DNA of 43,503 bases from Sporosarcina sp. (GCF_029257255.1 NZ_JARICI010000002.1:1-43503); one strand, 5' to 3'; positions 11,965 to 21,583 are shown, numbered from the stretch's first letter. Numbers and translations are program-made. Notes: a model not told the origin generated them from the sequence alone.

Positions 11965-12252
11965 TTAGATTAACGCTTGGAATAACATCAAGTAGATCTG
12001 TCCGACTCCTCTGCCGATCAGATTCAGTGCAAATAATGCCACAATAGGAGATATATCAATCATACCAAGAGGTGGAATAAACTTACGGAAGAACCCAAGA
12101 TAAGGTTCAGCAATGCGTCCAATCAGCTGACCAATTTTCGTCTCCCGGGTCGATGGAATCCAGGACATTAATATATATGCGATTAAAATAAAGGAATATA
12201 CTAAAAGCACTCTGGACACTACAAAATACACAATGTTTAATAAATCGATCAT
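11965..12252 (-). CDS. ylmG: YggT-family membrane protein YlmG
   Basis: The 95-residue protein has two hydrophobic segments, one near the N-terminus (IVYFVVSRVLLVYSFILIAY) and one in the second half, joined by the YggT signature SWIPSTRETKIGQLI and AEPYLGFFRKFIPPLG. The family is implicated in membrane or division organisation, but its molecular role is not settled. The start is ATG at 12252 with GAGGTG about 11 bases upstream. It follows sepF by 84 bases. Confidence 0.93.
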   Translation of the reverse strand: MIDLLNIVYFVVSRVLLVYSFILIAYILMSWIPSTRETKIGQLIGRIAEPYLGFFRKFIPPLGMIDISPIVALFALNLIGRGVGQIYLMLFQALI

Positions 12253-12336
12253 AATAACATGTACACCTCATTCAAAATTGTTCAACTCATACTCACGCAG
12301 AAGCTTTGGCTCGTCCAAAAGAAACAATCCGATACT

Positions 12337-12786
12337 TTATTCAGACAGATATTCTGTAATCGAGCCTGCCACTTCCACGTTGTCAGGTGCACAGAGAAAG
12401 ATATCCGTACCAACACGCTGAATATCTCCGCCAAGCGCATAGACCGTGCCGCTTAAAAAATCAATGATACGAAAACCTTGATCCCGATCAATCCGCTGCA
12501 AGTTTACTACAACTGAGCGTTTGTTTTTCAAATGCTCTGCAATATCCTGGGCTTCCGCATAAGCACGGGGTTCCACTAAAATTACTTTGGATGACTTTTG
12601 AATACTTTGCAGGCTGATGACCGGCGTGGAGGGATTAGGTTCAGATACTTGCTTCTTTGTGTTAGTATTTTTAGGTTCTTTACGGGCAGGTGGCTGATTA
12701 GCAATTGGTTGTCTGCTCGTAGATTCAGTGACTGTTTCCTCTTCTTCCAACCAAAACAATTTCTCAAATCGTTTTTTGAGGCTCAT
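12337..12786 (-). CDS. sepF: Cell-division protein SepF
   Basis: SepF forms rings that bundle FtsZ filaments and anchor them to the membrane. The 149-residue protein has an amphipathic N-terminus ([17 protein letters not shown]), a variable polar linker and the C-terminal SepF/DUF552 core ([50 protein letters not shown]). The ATG overlaps the ylmE stop by four bases, so translation is coupled. Confidence 0.96.
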   Translation of the reverse strand: MSLKKRFEKLFWLEEEETVTESTSRQPIANQPPARKEPKNTNTKKQVSEPNPSTPVISLQSIQKSSKVILVEPRAYAEAQDIAEHLKNKRSVVVNLQRIDRDQGFRIIDFLSGTVYALGGDIQRVGTDIFLCAPDNVEVAGSITEYLSE

Positions 12787-13472
12787 TCGTCTTCCTCGCT
12801 TTCTGATCCGACTAAGGCGGTACCAACCCTAATATGAGTTGCACCTTCTTCAATTGCAATCATAAAGTCATTGGACATTCCCATCGATAATTGTGTGCAT
12901 GGAGCATACGGCAATTGTTTAGCTGTGATTTTGTCACGTACTTCCCGTAACGAACGGAAGACGCTGCGGATTTCAGATTCGTCTTCTGTATTAGGCGCCA
13001 TCGTCATTAACCCTATAACATGAACGTTTTCATACTCTGCTAATTGTTCGAAGAATGTATCCGCTTCTTCCGGTGTAATACCAGACTTTGATTCTTCACC
13101 AGAGACATTGATCTGCACAAAACATTTCAGTGGCTCAGAAGCTCTTTTGTTTACTTCTTTCACAAGACTCATCCGATCCAAAGAATGAAGACAGTCAATT
13201 TTGTGAATCAGTTCTTTCACTTTGCGTGTCTGCAAGTTACCGATGAAATGCCAATTCACTTTCTCCTGAATGTTTTCCTGTTTATCCAGAAGCCCTTCCA
13301 ACCGATTTTCACCCAGATCCTTTACACCAAGATCGACCAAGGTCTGTGCTCTTTTGGAAGATACCGATTTAGTAACCGCAATTAACGTGATATCTTCCGG
13401 GTTTCGACCGATTTTTTTACATGTTTCGTTAATTTGCTGCTGTATAATTGCTAACCGTTGTTTCGTTTCCAC
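12783..13472 (-). CDS. ylmE: PLP-homeostasis protein, YggS/PROSC family
   Basis: Members bind pyridoxal phosphate and help keep vitamin B6 pools balanced; no enzymatic activity is established. The 229 residues show the PLP lysine in [46 protein letters not shown] and LSMGMSNDF with the C-terminal [11 protein letters not shown]. The start is GTG at 13472 with only a weak upstream ribosome site (AAAAGTAGTG). In B. subtilis ylmD lies directly before it; here it is missing. Confidence 0.93.
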   Translation of the reverse strand: METKQRLAIIQQQINETCKKIGRNPEDITLIAVTKSVSSKRAQTLVDLGVKDLGENRLEGLLDKQENIQEKVNWHFIGNLQTRKVKELIHKIDCLHSLDRMSLVKEVNKRASEPLKCFVQINVSGEESKSGITPEEADTFFEQLAEYENVHVIGLMTMAPNTEDESEIRSVFRSLREVRDKITAKQLPYAPCTQLSMGMSNDFMIAIEEGATHIRVGTALVGSESEEDE

Positions 13473-13538
13473 AATATCACTACTTTTCTTCTTCTTTGCT
13501 TCATTGTATCAAGCAAGGCGCTAGATATCAACGATTAG

Positions 13539-13784
13539 TCATTGATTCAAGTGTTTATTCTGGACAAGTACAATATCTTTCCCTATGGTCTTGACGTCGG
13601 CATAGCCGACCTTTTGCACACCTTTTGATTTTGCATCTGAGAAAAAGGAACGCTGAATTTCACCAATGTGCAGTTTATCTATTTTGCCGCCGGTAACATC
13701 AATTGTAGCATCTTGAACAAAACCTAGGAATGAGCCTTTTTTAATTTCTATCACTTCTTTTTTCTGCAAGCTGGAAAAACGCAT
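13539..13784 (-). CDS. ylmC: YlmC/YmxH-family PRC-barrel protein
   Basis: This is a small 81-residue protein of the YlmC/YmxH sporulation family with the PRC-barrel pattern (KEVIEIKKGSFLGFVQDATI, GKIDKLHI, ADVKTIGKDIVLV). Its biochemical role is unknown. It has a strong GGAGG site before ATG 13784 and lies just after the sigG terminator, as in B. subtilis except that ylmA is absent. Confidence 0.9.
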   Translation of the reverse strand: MRFSSLQKKEVIEIKKGSFLGFVQDATIDVTGGKIDKLHIGEIQRSFFSDAKSKGVQKVGYADVKTIGKDIVLVQNKHLNQ

Positions 13785-13836
13785 AATTTCCCCTCCTTAT
13801 TTCATACTATGCTTAGTGTGTTTTATCGAGAACGAA

Positions 13837-13877
13837 AAAAGCTGTCACAATCCAATGGAGGCATTGTGACAGCTTTT
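13837..13877 (-). terminator. Rho-independent terminator of sigG
   Basis: AAAAGCTGTCACAAT pairs perfectly with its complement across an 11-base loop, and the minus strand continues with a T-rich end. It starts two bases beyond the sigG stop. Confidence 0.9.
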
Positions 13878-13879
13878 AC

Positions 13880-14668
13880 TTAACTATTCTTCTGCTCAAT
13901 GCCTAAACGGATTTTTTCCATCGCATTCTTCTCAATTCGGGAAATCTGCGCTTGAGATATTCCAAGTTCTTTCGCGATTTCAGTCTGTGTTTGACCAAGA
14001 TAGAAGCGTTTTGAAACGATGAGCTGCTGGCGTTCATCCAGATCATCTACACTGTCTTTAATCGAGACATAGGTCATCCAGCGTTCTTCCGAGACTCGCT
14101 GATCCTGTAGCTGATCCATCATATAAATTGGATCGCCGCCGTCACTGTTCATTGGTTCATGCAATGACATGGGATCTTGGATTGCATCTAAAGCGAATAA
14201 AATATCTTCTTCCGGAATACCCGTAATTTTTTCTAAATCTGAGATGCGCGGCTCATGCTGATGTTCATTGATATACTCTTCTTTTGCCTTTATGGCTTTA
14301 TATGCGATGTCACGCAGTGATCGAGATACACGGACAGCATGATGGTCACGGAGATGCCGTTTAATTTCCCCAATAATCATGGGTACCGCATACGTTGAGA
14401 AACGAACATTGTGTTTTAAATCGAAATTATCAATGGCTTTCAGCAGCCCAATACAACCTACTTGGAATAAATCATCAGCCTGTTCCCCGCGGTAATTAAA
14501 ACGCTGAACCAGACTTAGTACGAGACGTAAATTCGCAAACACCAATTCATCTCTTGCGAATTCGTCACCGCTTTGCAAACGAATGAAAGTCTCTTTCATT
14601 ACATCGCTTGTCAATAATGGCAGCTCGGACGTATTGATCCCACAAATTTCTACTCTTGTACGTACCAT
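13880..14668 (-). CDS. sigG: RNA polymerase sigma-G (late forespore sigma factor)
   Basis: The 262-residue sigma-70 family factor directs late forespore transcription. The N-terminus VEICGINTSELPLL and the region 2 core DDLFQVGCIGLLKAIDNFDL, FSTYAVPMIIGEI, then VRVSRSLRDIAYKA are typical of sigma-G. Region 4 ends with the helix-turn-helix TQTEIAKELGISQAQISRIE. The start at 14668 follows GGAGGAAAAG. It lies after sigE with a forespore-type promoter in between, so it is probably both a read-through and an independently timed gene. Confidence 0.97.
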   Translation of the reverse strand: MVRTRVEICGINTSELPLLTSDVMKETFIRLQSGDEFARDELVFANLRLVLSLVQRFNYRGEQADDLFQVGCIGLLKAIDNFDLKHNVRFSTYAVPMIIGEIKRHLRDHHAVRVSRSLRDIAYKAIKAKEEYINEHQHEPRISDLEKITGIPEEDILFALDAIQDPMSLHEPMNSDGGDPIYMMDQLQDQRVSEERWMTYVSIKDSVDDLDERQQLIVSKRFYLGQTQTEIAKELGISQAQISRIEKNAMEKIRLGIEQKNS

Positions 14669-14706
14669 TGGCTTTTCCTCCGCATTCTATAGGTGAGTGT
14701 ACAGAG

Positions 14707-14735
14707 TAGTTTGTCCTCAACTCTTTAGAATATGC
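14707..14735 (-). promoter_or_regulatory. Putative sigma-F/sigma-G promoter of sigG
   Basis: On the minus strand GCATA (14735-14731) and GGACAAACTA (14716-14707) fit the forespore consensus GYWTA and GGnnAnAHTR. The spacer is 14 bases, one shorter than canonical. The position upstream of sigG is where a forespore promoter is expected. Confidence 0.55.
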
Positions 14736-14772
14736 GGTTTTGAAAATCACCAATTTCTGCCGATGTAGCCAA

Positions 14773-15483
14773 TCAGGAAATGGGTTGATTTAGCCTGTCA
14801 CGAAGTTCAGAGATGATTTTCTTTTCAAGTCTTGAGATATACGACTGTGAGATACCAAGCAGATCTGCCACTTCTTTCTGCGTCATTTCCATGGTGCCCA
14901 TCAGTCCGAAGCGCTGTTCCATAATATATCGTTCTCTTTCATCTAGACCAGAAATTGCATCGATCATATACTGACGTTCCAGTTTCTTTTCCACGTCATC
15001 TGTAATGATGTCTTCATCTGTCCCTAAAATATCAGACAGCAATAGTTCATTACCGTCTGCATCTGAATTAAGTGGTTCATCGAATGAAATTTCTGACCGC
15101 ATCCTATTAGTTTTACGCAAATGCATCAAAATTTCATTTTCAATACAGCGAGAAGCATATGTCGCAAGCTTAATATTTTTATCCGCTTTAAACGTTTCTA
15201 TCGCTTTTATAAGGCCGATTGTTCCAATGCTGATCAGGTCTTCAATATTTGTATTCGTATTATCAAAACGTCTTGCAATATAAACGACAAGGCGGAGATT
15301 CTTTTCGATCAGTGTATCACGCGCTGCCGGGTCTCCATTCATCAAAGCTTGAATAGTGATGGCTTCCTTTTCTTTATCAAGTGGTTTTGGGAGAGATTCA
15401 TGCCCTCCGATATAAAATGTTCCGTTCTTTTTCCTAAAGAAACCCGCCAGATAGGAAATCCACTTCTTCACATCCGTTAACAT
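14773..15483 (-). CDS. sigE: Pro-sigma-E (mother-cell sigma factor)
   Basis: Sigma-E is made as an inactive precursor and cleaved by SpoIIGA. The 236-residue protein has a basic, hydrophobic pro-sequence ([19 protein letters not shown]) ending at the FYIGG processing region around residues 23-27. It then has region 2 ([34 protein letters not shown]) and region 4 ([20 protein letters not shown]). The frame extends upstream through spoIIGA, but ATG 15483 follows AAAGGAG and overlaps the spoIIGA stop by seven bases. Confidence 0.97.
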   Translation of the reverse strand: MLTDVKKWISYLAGFFRKKNGTFYIGGHESLPKPLDKEKEAITIQALMNGDPAARDTLIEKNLRLVVYIARRFDNTNTNIEDLISIGTIGLIKAIETFKADKNIKLATYASRCIENEILMHLRKTNRMRSEISFDEPLNSDADGNELLLSDILGTDEDIITDDVEKKLERQYMIDAISGLDERERYIMEQRFGLMGTMEMTQKEVADLLGISQSYISRLEKKIISELRDRLNQPIS

Positions 15484-16325
15484 GTTTCTAATCTCCTTTC
15501 TTCTTTCATTATTTCCAGCGCACTGACTTGTAGTATAGCGGATGCACCTTGCGGGTAATTCCGCTGTTCCTTCGTCAGCACTGCATAGCCTGCAGGCATT
15601 GGCCGTCCGTCTACCAGCCAGCTGTTGAACTTGATGCCAACTGTCCACGAGGCACCCTGCACAGTTTGCAGACGGATGAGTCGAAGATCTTTTTGGTAAA
15701 CTGCAGGAAATCTTGATAAGTCAGGCGAGGTGTCAGGCCTCCATTTTTGCAAGGCAGCTGAAAAGTCTGCAGGAAGCTGTTCTTTTATTGCTTCGAAAGC
15801 AATAAAATGAACAGAAGTGCCTGAGATGGGTTCCACACAATGATTGCCGGTATCCACAAATACTCTCAGAGGAATTGCTTTTTGCCATAACGTTAAGACA
15901 GAATCAGCTGTAAGGCTTTGCAATCTATTGTTCTTACGAGTATCCAGCCACTTTATTTTGAAAATATAAAGGGCGATGTACGCGATGCCGATGGCAAATA
16001 ATACAAATAAATTATTTTGCGCAGCATCAATTTTCGAATAAATCAGTGTTAGCAGTCCACCCGCAAAAAAAGCAGCGATCAGAACTGCAAGGGCAGCATT
16101 TTTCCAGCTGCTGAGCGTTTGTCCAAAGGCAATATAGGTCATTCCTAAAAAAGTGAAGATGATCGCTAGCACAGAGTAGGGAAACAACGTAATAAAGAAG
16201 GCTCCGATAAACGAGGCGCTCCACAGCCTCCTTCTGCTCGTCTGATGATTTCCAACTTTATTAGTGAATGACAGGATTGCGTAATTAAAGAGCATATTGA
16301 TTCCTATCATAAGTTCCGCATACAT
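15477..16325 (-). CDS. spoIIGA: Sporulation sigma-E processing peptidase SpoIIGA
   Basis: SpoIIGA is the mother-cell membrane aspartic protease that activates pro-sigma-E. The 282-residue chain has about five N-terminal membrane segments (first 130 residues) and a C-terminal protease domain with the catalytic motif VDTGN at about residue 157. It is translated from ATG 16325 after a strong AAGGAGG and overlaps sigE, as in the spoIIG operon of Bacillus. Confidence 0.95.
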   Translation of the reverse strand: MYAELMIGINMLFNYAILSFTNKVGNHQTSRRRLWSASFIGAFFITLFPYSVLAIIFTFLGMTYIAFGQTLSSWKNAALAVLIAAFFAGGLLTLIYSKIDAAQNNLFVLFAIGIAYIALYIFKIKWLDTRKNNRLQSLTADSVLTLWQKAIPLRVFVDTGNHCVEPISGTSVHFIAFEAIKEQLPADFSAALQKWRPDTSPDLSRFPAVYQKDLRLIRLQTVQGASWTVGIKFNSWLVDGRPMPAGYAVLTKEQRNYPQGASAILQVSALEIMKEERRLETC

Positions 16326-16403
16326 ATGCCGGCCTCCTTAAAAATAGATTATCATGGCAGTCCTAAAAAAAATGTCAGGCTGCGGACAATTTTCCGCAAA
16401 GCC

Positions 16404-16410
16404 TTCGACA
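16404..16410 (-). promoter_or_regulatory. Candidate Spo0A box upstream of spoIIGA
   Basis: A perfect TGTCGAA (0A box) lies on the minus strand 79 bases upstream of the spoIIGA start. GATAAT (16353-16348) is a possible -10, and CTGACA (16378-16373) a possible -35 at a wide 19-base spacing. In B. subtilis spoIIG is activated by Spo0A at a promoter with an unusually wide spacer. A seven-base match alone is weak, but the context supports it. Confidence 0.55.
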
Positions 16411-16427
16411 AAATTTTAATGAGGCAG

Positions 16428-16866
16428 TGTAAGTTGGTGTGGTCCCCGTTACTCGATTTTTCTGGGAGTGTTGAATGGAGTATGCTTTGCAGGTTAAACC
16501 CGCTGCGGCGCTGAGGGATTGCCTTACGCTAGTTTGGGAAAGGTATGTCATGCCACTTTTTTCAGAGTTTGGAATGAGTTCGTGTGGTCCCCGTTACTCG
16601 ATCTTTCTGAGGGTTTTAAATGGAGTATGCTTTGCAGGTTAAATTCCGCTGCGGCGCTGGGGGATTGCGCCTTCGCTGATTTGGGTATGTATGTAATGCT
16701 GCAGTTTTTAAATGGGAAGAATAAGATGGCGTGATCCCCGTTACTCGATTTTTCTGGAAGTTTTTAATGGGGTATGCTTTGCAGCTTAAATTCCGCTTCG
16801 GCGCTGGTTTGAGTAGGTATGTCATGCTGCAGTTTTTAAGAGTGAAGAATAAGTTGGCTTGGTTTC
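16428..16866. repeat. Three imperfect tandem copies of a ~146-bp unit, plus the start of a fourth
   Basis: Units run 16428-16572 (145 bp), 16573-16719 (147 bp) and 16720-16847 (128 bp), then a fragment to about 16866. Each starts with a GTGTGGTCCCCGTTACTCGAT-like stretch (GTGATC in the third copy), continues through TATGCTTTGCAG and CGCTGCGGCGCTG, and ends in a TATGTMATGC...GTTTTTAA tract. The third copy has lost about 19 bases after GGCGCTGG. Open frames through it have no ribosome site. The function is unknown. It fills much of the 945-bp gene-free spacer upstream of spoIIGA. Confidence 0.85.
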
Positions 16867-17010
16867 GCTTTTTAACTTTGTAACCGCATTGATCGCAAGA
16901 ATCTAAGCCCCTGGTAAATGATAAGTATTGCATGAACGCCATATCTATCATGAAAGTCTCCAATAGTATGCTCATACTGCCAATCACATAAAAAGTATTG
17001 AAACACAAGC

Positions 17011-17224
17011 CAGTGTACCGGAGTGGAAGGCGGCGACTCCGGGAGGATCAGCCCGACAGGTGATGACAACTTAGGGGAGCGAAGTGAAAATGCTTTGTAG
17101 AAAGCACCCTGTATTGCCTTAATTTCTGTAAAGTACACAGAAATGCGGCAAAGCGAACCCTTCGCTGTTCGCTTGGCTCACCGCGGGCCCTCCGGAAAGC
17201 GTCCGCCTGGAACGAAAATCAACG
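17011..17224 (+). repeat. Dispersed hairpin repeat, long form (copy R1)
   Basis: This copy begins with GGAAGGCGGCGACTCCGGGA, continues through ACAGGTGATGACAACTTAGG and ends CCTCCGGAAAGCGTCCGCC. Compared with the short form at 38584-38714 it carries about 95 extra bases in the central loop, including TTTCTGTAAAGTACACAGAAA and GCGAACCCTTCGCTGTTCGC. Copy R2 at 34073-34264 holds nearly the same insert in inverted orientation. Ends form an outer GGCGG/CCGCC stem. Confidence 0.85.
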
Positions 17225-17270
17225 TGCTTTTAACCATACCCGAGCGTACTTGACTTAAGGAGTTGATTCG

Positions 17271-18845
17271 ATGCAAATGACGATTGAACGCATCGCAAAT
17301 TTGCACGAACGTGAAATTGAAGAATTCATGAACCACATTAAACATACATTTCAGCCGACTGTACCGCAGCAGGCGGAAACCATTCGCAAGGCCGCTTCTT
17401 TAGTCCGTATGAACGCAATCGGCGCCTACCGCTATACCCAGACCGAGCAATCGCTGATGGCGAATATCTCGGGAACGGAATCCGAGTTCGCACGTCTTTC
17501 TTTTCAAACGATGGAGCCTTACTGTACCTGTTTAAACAACAGCTGGTGCGCGCATCAGATCGCGGTCGTTTTTCATTTGTATTCGCAGTTTCATTCGCTG
17601 TCGGACTGGCTGCATAACTGGCGACAGTCCGGCACGGTGCAGACACAGCTCTCGATACAGCAGCGGACGCCGGAAGCCTGGATTTCGGCTTTGACAGAAC
17701 TGGTGAAGCCTCTTGACGAACTGGATCATAAAGACGGACCGACGGGCTTTTTGCATTATACATCGAAAATCGAACAACAGAAGACGCGGCTTTCTCCTTT
17801 TGAATGGGAATGGAAGCCGCTCTTTACGCTTTACTACGAATTGACGTTGCTGCAGGCGTCTTGGCCGTTTCTGAACAGTGAGCTATCCTCGAATGATTCC
17901 TATCATTACGGCAAATGGCAGCTGACGATCTGGCTCAATGAACAGCTGTCCGAATTGAAGGCCGGAATTATTCAGCTGAGTTCGAAATCCCGCCTGTTCG
18001 AAACGGATGCATTTCATTTAAAACTCAAGGATTTGATTCATTTATTTGCCGTTCAGGAAGACGGCTTGTTCTCAAAACGTTTTGAGGTTTTCCGACTCGT
18101 CTATACTGAGCTCTACACCGATGAAGCTGAATTGTCTGAGGCGATTGACCGCCTGGAGAATGAAACTGCGCCAGACGCTTCGCTTTTCCGAGCGTTTTTA
18201 TATTTGACGTCGGGACGTTTTGACGAGCTGGACCGTGAATTAGAAGCGCTCGATCCGACTGCTGTACCGCAGTGGCTGGCGTTTGCGCTTTATGCGAAAG
18301 AGGACGAGGATTTCGATATTGTCCAGTCGATTATGCTGCAGCTGCTTCCCCACCTTGCTGACTATTATCAGCAATTGGCTTCACGCAATCGCTCGGCTTT
18401 TGCGGAAGATATCGATCAGTTACTGGCGTTATCGGATGTTTCCGAAGAACAGCGTGATCAGCTATTTCAGTCATACGGACCAGAAGCAAACCGTGCATAC
18501 GGGCAATTTTTATTCGAACGCAGCCGTTATGAAGAATGGGCTGCACTGATGCATCTGACACGGAATTCCGTTGATATGATTGACAGTAATTCGCTGAAAA
18601 CGGCACTTGCGGAAGATTCACGAGCGGTGTTCCCGCTGATGCATGCGGAAGCGTTGAAACTCGTGAAAGAGAAGAATCGCGACAGTTACCGCCGCGCAGT
18701 ACGTCTATGGAAGCAAATGAAAACGGCCGCTAAACGTGACGGCCGCAATGAGTTTTGGAACCGATATATCAATACAGTCCGCCAGCAATTCCCCCGCCTG
18801 CGTGCACTGATGGAAGAAATGGAGAAAGGAAACTTGCTGCTATGA
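17271..18845 (+). CDS. ywqB: SWIM zinc-finger protein, YwqB-like
   Basis: The 524-residue protein has a SWIM zinc finger with C85-x-C87 and C93-x-H95 (CTCLNNSWCAHQ). SWIM domains bind DNA or protein. The rest is helical and rich in Leu and Glu without a recognised catalytic motif. The start at 17271 follows AAGGAG; a second ATG two codons later is possible. Its TGA stop overlaps the start of the SNF2 helicase gene (ATGA), so the two products are probably made together and may form a complex, as inferred for ywqB-ywqA in B. subtilis. The pathway is not known. Confidence 0.88.
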   Translation: MQMTIERIANLHEREIEEFMNHIKHTFQPTVPQQAETIRKAASLVRMNAIGAYRYTQTEQSLMANISGTESEFARLSFQTMEPYCTCLNNSWCAHQIAVVFHLYSQFHSLSDWLHNWRQSGTVQTQLSIQQRTPEAWISALTELVKPLDELDHKDGPTGFLHYTSKIEQQKTRLSPFEWEWKPLFTLYYELTLLQASWPFLNSELSSNDSYHYGKWQLTIWLNEQLSELKAGIIQLSSKSRLFETDAFHLKLKDLIHLFAVQEDGLFSKRFEVFRLVYTELYTDEAELSEAIDRLENETAPDASLFRAFLYLTSGRFDELDRELEALDPTAVPQWLAFALYAKEDEDFDIVQSIMLQLLPHLADYYQQLASRNRSAFAEDIDQLLALSDVSEEQRDQLFQSYGPEANRAYGQFLFERSRYEEWAALMHLTRNSVDMIDSNSLKTALAEDSRAVFPLMHAEALKLVKEKNRDSYRRAVRLWKQMKTAAKRDGRNEFWNRYINTVRQQFPRLRALMEEMEKGNLLL

Positions 18846-21583
18846 CCCAATCGAACATCTTGCAACTTGCCTTGGAATTAACGCTGAAAGAAGGACAAGA
18901 CGGTGCGTTTCTGGTCTGCGCCAATGTCGCAGGAGAAACACGAAAAGTGGACGCGGATATGCTCATTTCTTATTTGTTTTATTCGGATGAACCGACGCTG
19001 TACGGCATGCTCGTTCCGCAGCGTGACGGCTGGATTGACGTGACGGTTGACGAGTTGCTGCGCTTGTTCTCTTCCACAGGGCATCCATATGTTCAGTATG
19101 CAGGTGCTGCGAATGAAGATGAGGAAGTGTTGACGGCCATTCGGGAAGCGGCACAGCTTTGGAAGGATCCGAAGCTATTTTCGCATATTCAGGCTACGGA
19201 CGGAGGTCTGTCGTTTGATATGCAGGAAACCGGTCTGTCCGATCAAGCGGGACGCTATGTTTCGCAGGCAGTTCGCGGACAGCTGGCGACGCTCGGCGTG
19301 TCGATGAAAGATTTCCCGGCCCTGCTCCCCCATTTCCAGCAATACGGCTGGCCGCATAGTGAATCCACTAAGCTGCCGTTCCGTGTGGCGCTGCGTTTGA
19401 CGGAGCCGGATATTGATGAAACGGACTGGCTGTTAGAGACAGTTCTGATCAGTGAACGCGGTGCACAATGGGCGCCTGCCGTTCGTAAAGTGAATGCTTC
19501 GATTGAAGAAGCTTTGCCTGCTGCACGTAAGAAGTTTGCACAGGATATTCAGGAGCGCCAAGCGGAGATGGCCGGGATTTTCCGTTCCATCGAGTTGGTT
19601 GCTGAAGATCAATTTGTGCATGAATTGCTGAACGATGCGCAGGTGCGTGTGTTTATTCAAGAGGATTTGCCTTTATGTCAGGCGTTTGATTATCCGGTGA
19701 TTTTGCCTGCTTGGCTGAAGTCTGTTACAGAGACGAAGTTAAAAATCCGGACATCTGCCGGTATGCAGTCATACCGTTCATCTGCGAGTCTCGATCAGGT
19801 GCTGTCATTTGACTGGAAATTTTCATTGGCGGGCGAGAATATCGACCGTGAACAATTTCAGCGTATGGTCGATGAGAACCGCGAGTATATCCGCGCAGGC
19901 GATGAGTGGTTTCATTTGGATCCGGCGTGGCTCAAGCGGATTCGCGAGCTGATGGAGCAAGTCGATGACGGCGAGTGGACGGTGAAGGATTTGCTGTTCC
20001 ACGAGGTGCCGGAAGAGATTGCGCCGATTATGGAAGAGGAAGAAGAGGACGATCCGCTAGTGGCGTTCTCGATGCAGCAGTCGTTGCGTAAAGTGATGAC
20101 CATGCTGCAGGAGAAGAAAGGGCTGCCGGAAGTGATAGTGCCCGCTAAACTGCAGGCAGAGCTCCGTCCGTACCAGCAGGAAGGCTTTGAGTGGCTTCAT
20201 TTCATGCGTGATAATCACTTCGGCGCGGTACTGGCTGACGATATGGGACTCGGTAAAACGGTGCAGCTCATCGCGTACTTGCTGTATGTGCATGACTTGC
20301 CCGAAACCAATTCCCCTTCGCTGATCATCTGTCCGACGAGTGTCATGGGCAACTGGCAGAAGGAGCTGGAACGCTTTGCGCCTTCATTGCGAGTGCATGT
20401 GCATTATGGAACAAACCGCGCACGCGAAGAGCAGTTTGAAGCGATAATGGTCAATCAGGAAGCAGATATTATCCTGACGACATACGGTACCGCCACGCAG
20501 GACGGCGAGATGCTCTCTGCTTATACGTTTGCGAGTGTGGCGATTGACGAAGCACAGAATATCAAAAATCTGCAGACGAAACAGTCGCGGGCGATTCGGA
20601 AATTGCACGGCGTACACCATATCGCACTGACAGGGACACCAATCGAAAACCGGCTATCTGAACTTTGGGCGATTTTTGATTTCATTCATAAAGGCTATCT
20701 CGGCAGTTTCCGCAAGTTCAGTGAAGAGTTCATCGTGCCGATCGAGCGTGATGACTTGGAAACGGAGAAGAAGAAATTGCGCGCGCGCATTCAGCCATTC
20801 ATGATGCGCCGGACGAAAGATGATCCGGCATTGCGCTTGAATCTGCCAGAGAAGCTCGAGCAAAATGAATATGTTCCGCTGACGCCGGAGCAGGCAGCGC
20901 TTTACGAGAGCTTTGTTGACGAGACGAAGTTTAAGCTGGAGACGCTGACTGGTTTCGAGCGTAAAGGCCTCATTCTGAAGATGCTGAGCCGTTTAAAACA
21001 GCTTTGTAATCACCCAGCATTGTTCTTGAAGGAAACACAGGTACCCGCTTCCGAACTGACGCAACGTTCGAATAAACTCGCGCGGATCGTCTCGATGGCC
21101 GCGGAGATTGCAGCGAACGGCGAGCAATGTCTGATTTTCACGCAGTATATCGGCATGGGCCAGATGCTGCGTCAGTGTCTGTCGGAACTTCATGGAATCG
21201 ATGTACCGTTTTTAACGGGCAGTATGCCGAAGGGACAGCGCGATGCATTGGTCGAAGCGTTCCAGAACGGCGAGTTTCCGATTTTCATCCTGTCGCTGAA
21301 AGCCGGCGGTACCGGATTGAATCTGACGCAGGCGAATCACGTGCTGCACGCGGACCGCTGGTGGAACCCGGCTGTCGAGAACCAGGCGACAGACCGCGCA
21401 TACCGGATCGGCCAGACGAAGTTCGTGCATGTGCATAAATTCGTGACGGTCGGGACGATTGAAGAGAAGATTGATCAGATGCTCGTTGAGAAAGCCGCGC
21501 TGTCGGCCGATTTGATTCATTCGAGTCAGTGGCTGACAGAGCTGAATGATCGCGAGTTGGAGGATTTATTGAGTTTTAATTGA
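18842..21583 (+). CDS. ywqA: SNF2/Rad54-family DNA-dependent ATPase, YwqA-like
   Basis: The 913-residue protein has a long N-terminal region of the bacterial SNF2-associated type, then a superfamily 2 motor. Walker A is DDMGLGKTVQ near residue 466, motif II is DEAQ near 568 and motif III is LTGTPIENRLSELW. The second RecA-like domain has SLKAGGTGLNLTQANHV, WWNPAVENQATDRAYRIGQ and the closing EEKIDQ. Such proteins translocate on double-stranded DNA and remodel bound protein. ATG 18842 follows GGAGAAAGGA within ywqB. Upstream in-frame codons are overlapped by ywqB and are not needed. Confidence 0.94.
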   Translation: MTQSNILQLALELTLKEGQDGAFLVCANVAGETRKVDADMLISYLFYSDEPTLYGMLVPQRDGWIDVTVDELLRLFSSTGHPYVQYAGAANEDEEVLTAIREAAQLWKDPKLFSHIQATDGGLSFDMQETGLSDQAGRYVSQAVRGQLATLGVSMKDFPALLPHFQQYGWPHSESTKLPFRVALRLTEPDIDETDWLLETVLISERGAQWAPAVRKVNASIEEALPAARKKFAQDIQERQAEMAGIFRSIELVAEDQFVHELLNDAQVRVFIQEDLPLCQAFDYPVILPAWLKSVTETKLKIRTSAGMQSYRSSASLDQVLSFDWKFSLAGENIDREQFQRMVDENREYIRAGDEWFHLDPAWLKRIRELMEQVDDGEWTVKDLLFHEVPEEIAPIMEEEEEDDPLVAFSMQQSLRKVMTMLQEKKGLPEVIVPAKLQAELRPYQQEGFEWLHFMRDNHFGAVLADDMGLGKTVQLIAYLLYVHDLPETNSPSLIICPTSVMGNWQKELERFAPSLRVHVHYGTNRAREEQFEAIMVNQEADIILTTYGTATQDGEMLSAYTFASVAIDEAQNIKNLQTKQSRAIRKLHGVHHIALTGTPIENRLSELWAIFDFIHKGYLGSFRKFSEEFIVPIERDDLETEKKKLRARIQPFMMRRTKDDPALRLNLPEKLEQNEYVPLTPEQAALYESFVDETKFKLETLTGFERKGLILKMLSRLKQLCNHPALFLKETQVPASELTQRSNKLARIVSMAAEIAANGEQCLIFTQYIGMGQMLRQCLSELHGIDVPFLTGSMPKGQRDALVEAFQNGEFPIFILSLKAGGTGLNLTQANHVLHADRWWNPAVENQATDRAYRIGQTKFVHVHKFVTVGTIEEKIDQMLVEKAALSADLIHSSQWLTELNDRELEDLLSFN

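Noticed and set aside
16616..17008. 130-residue minus-strand frame across the triplicated repeat
   Set aside because: It has no ribosome site, repeats itself only because the DNA does, and its end runs into unrelated spacer.
17011..17224. Insertion sequence
   Set aside because: No transposase frame is present; only short terminal inverted repeats and hairpins are seen, so it is listed as a dispersed repeat.
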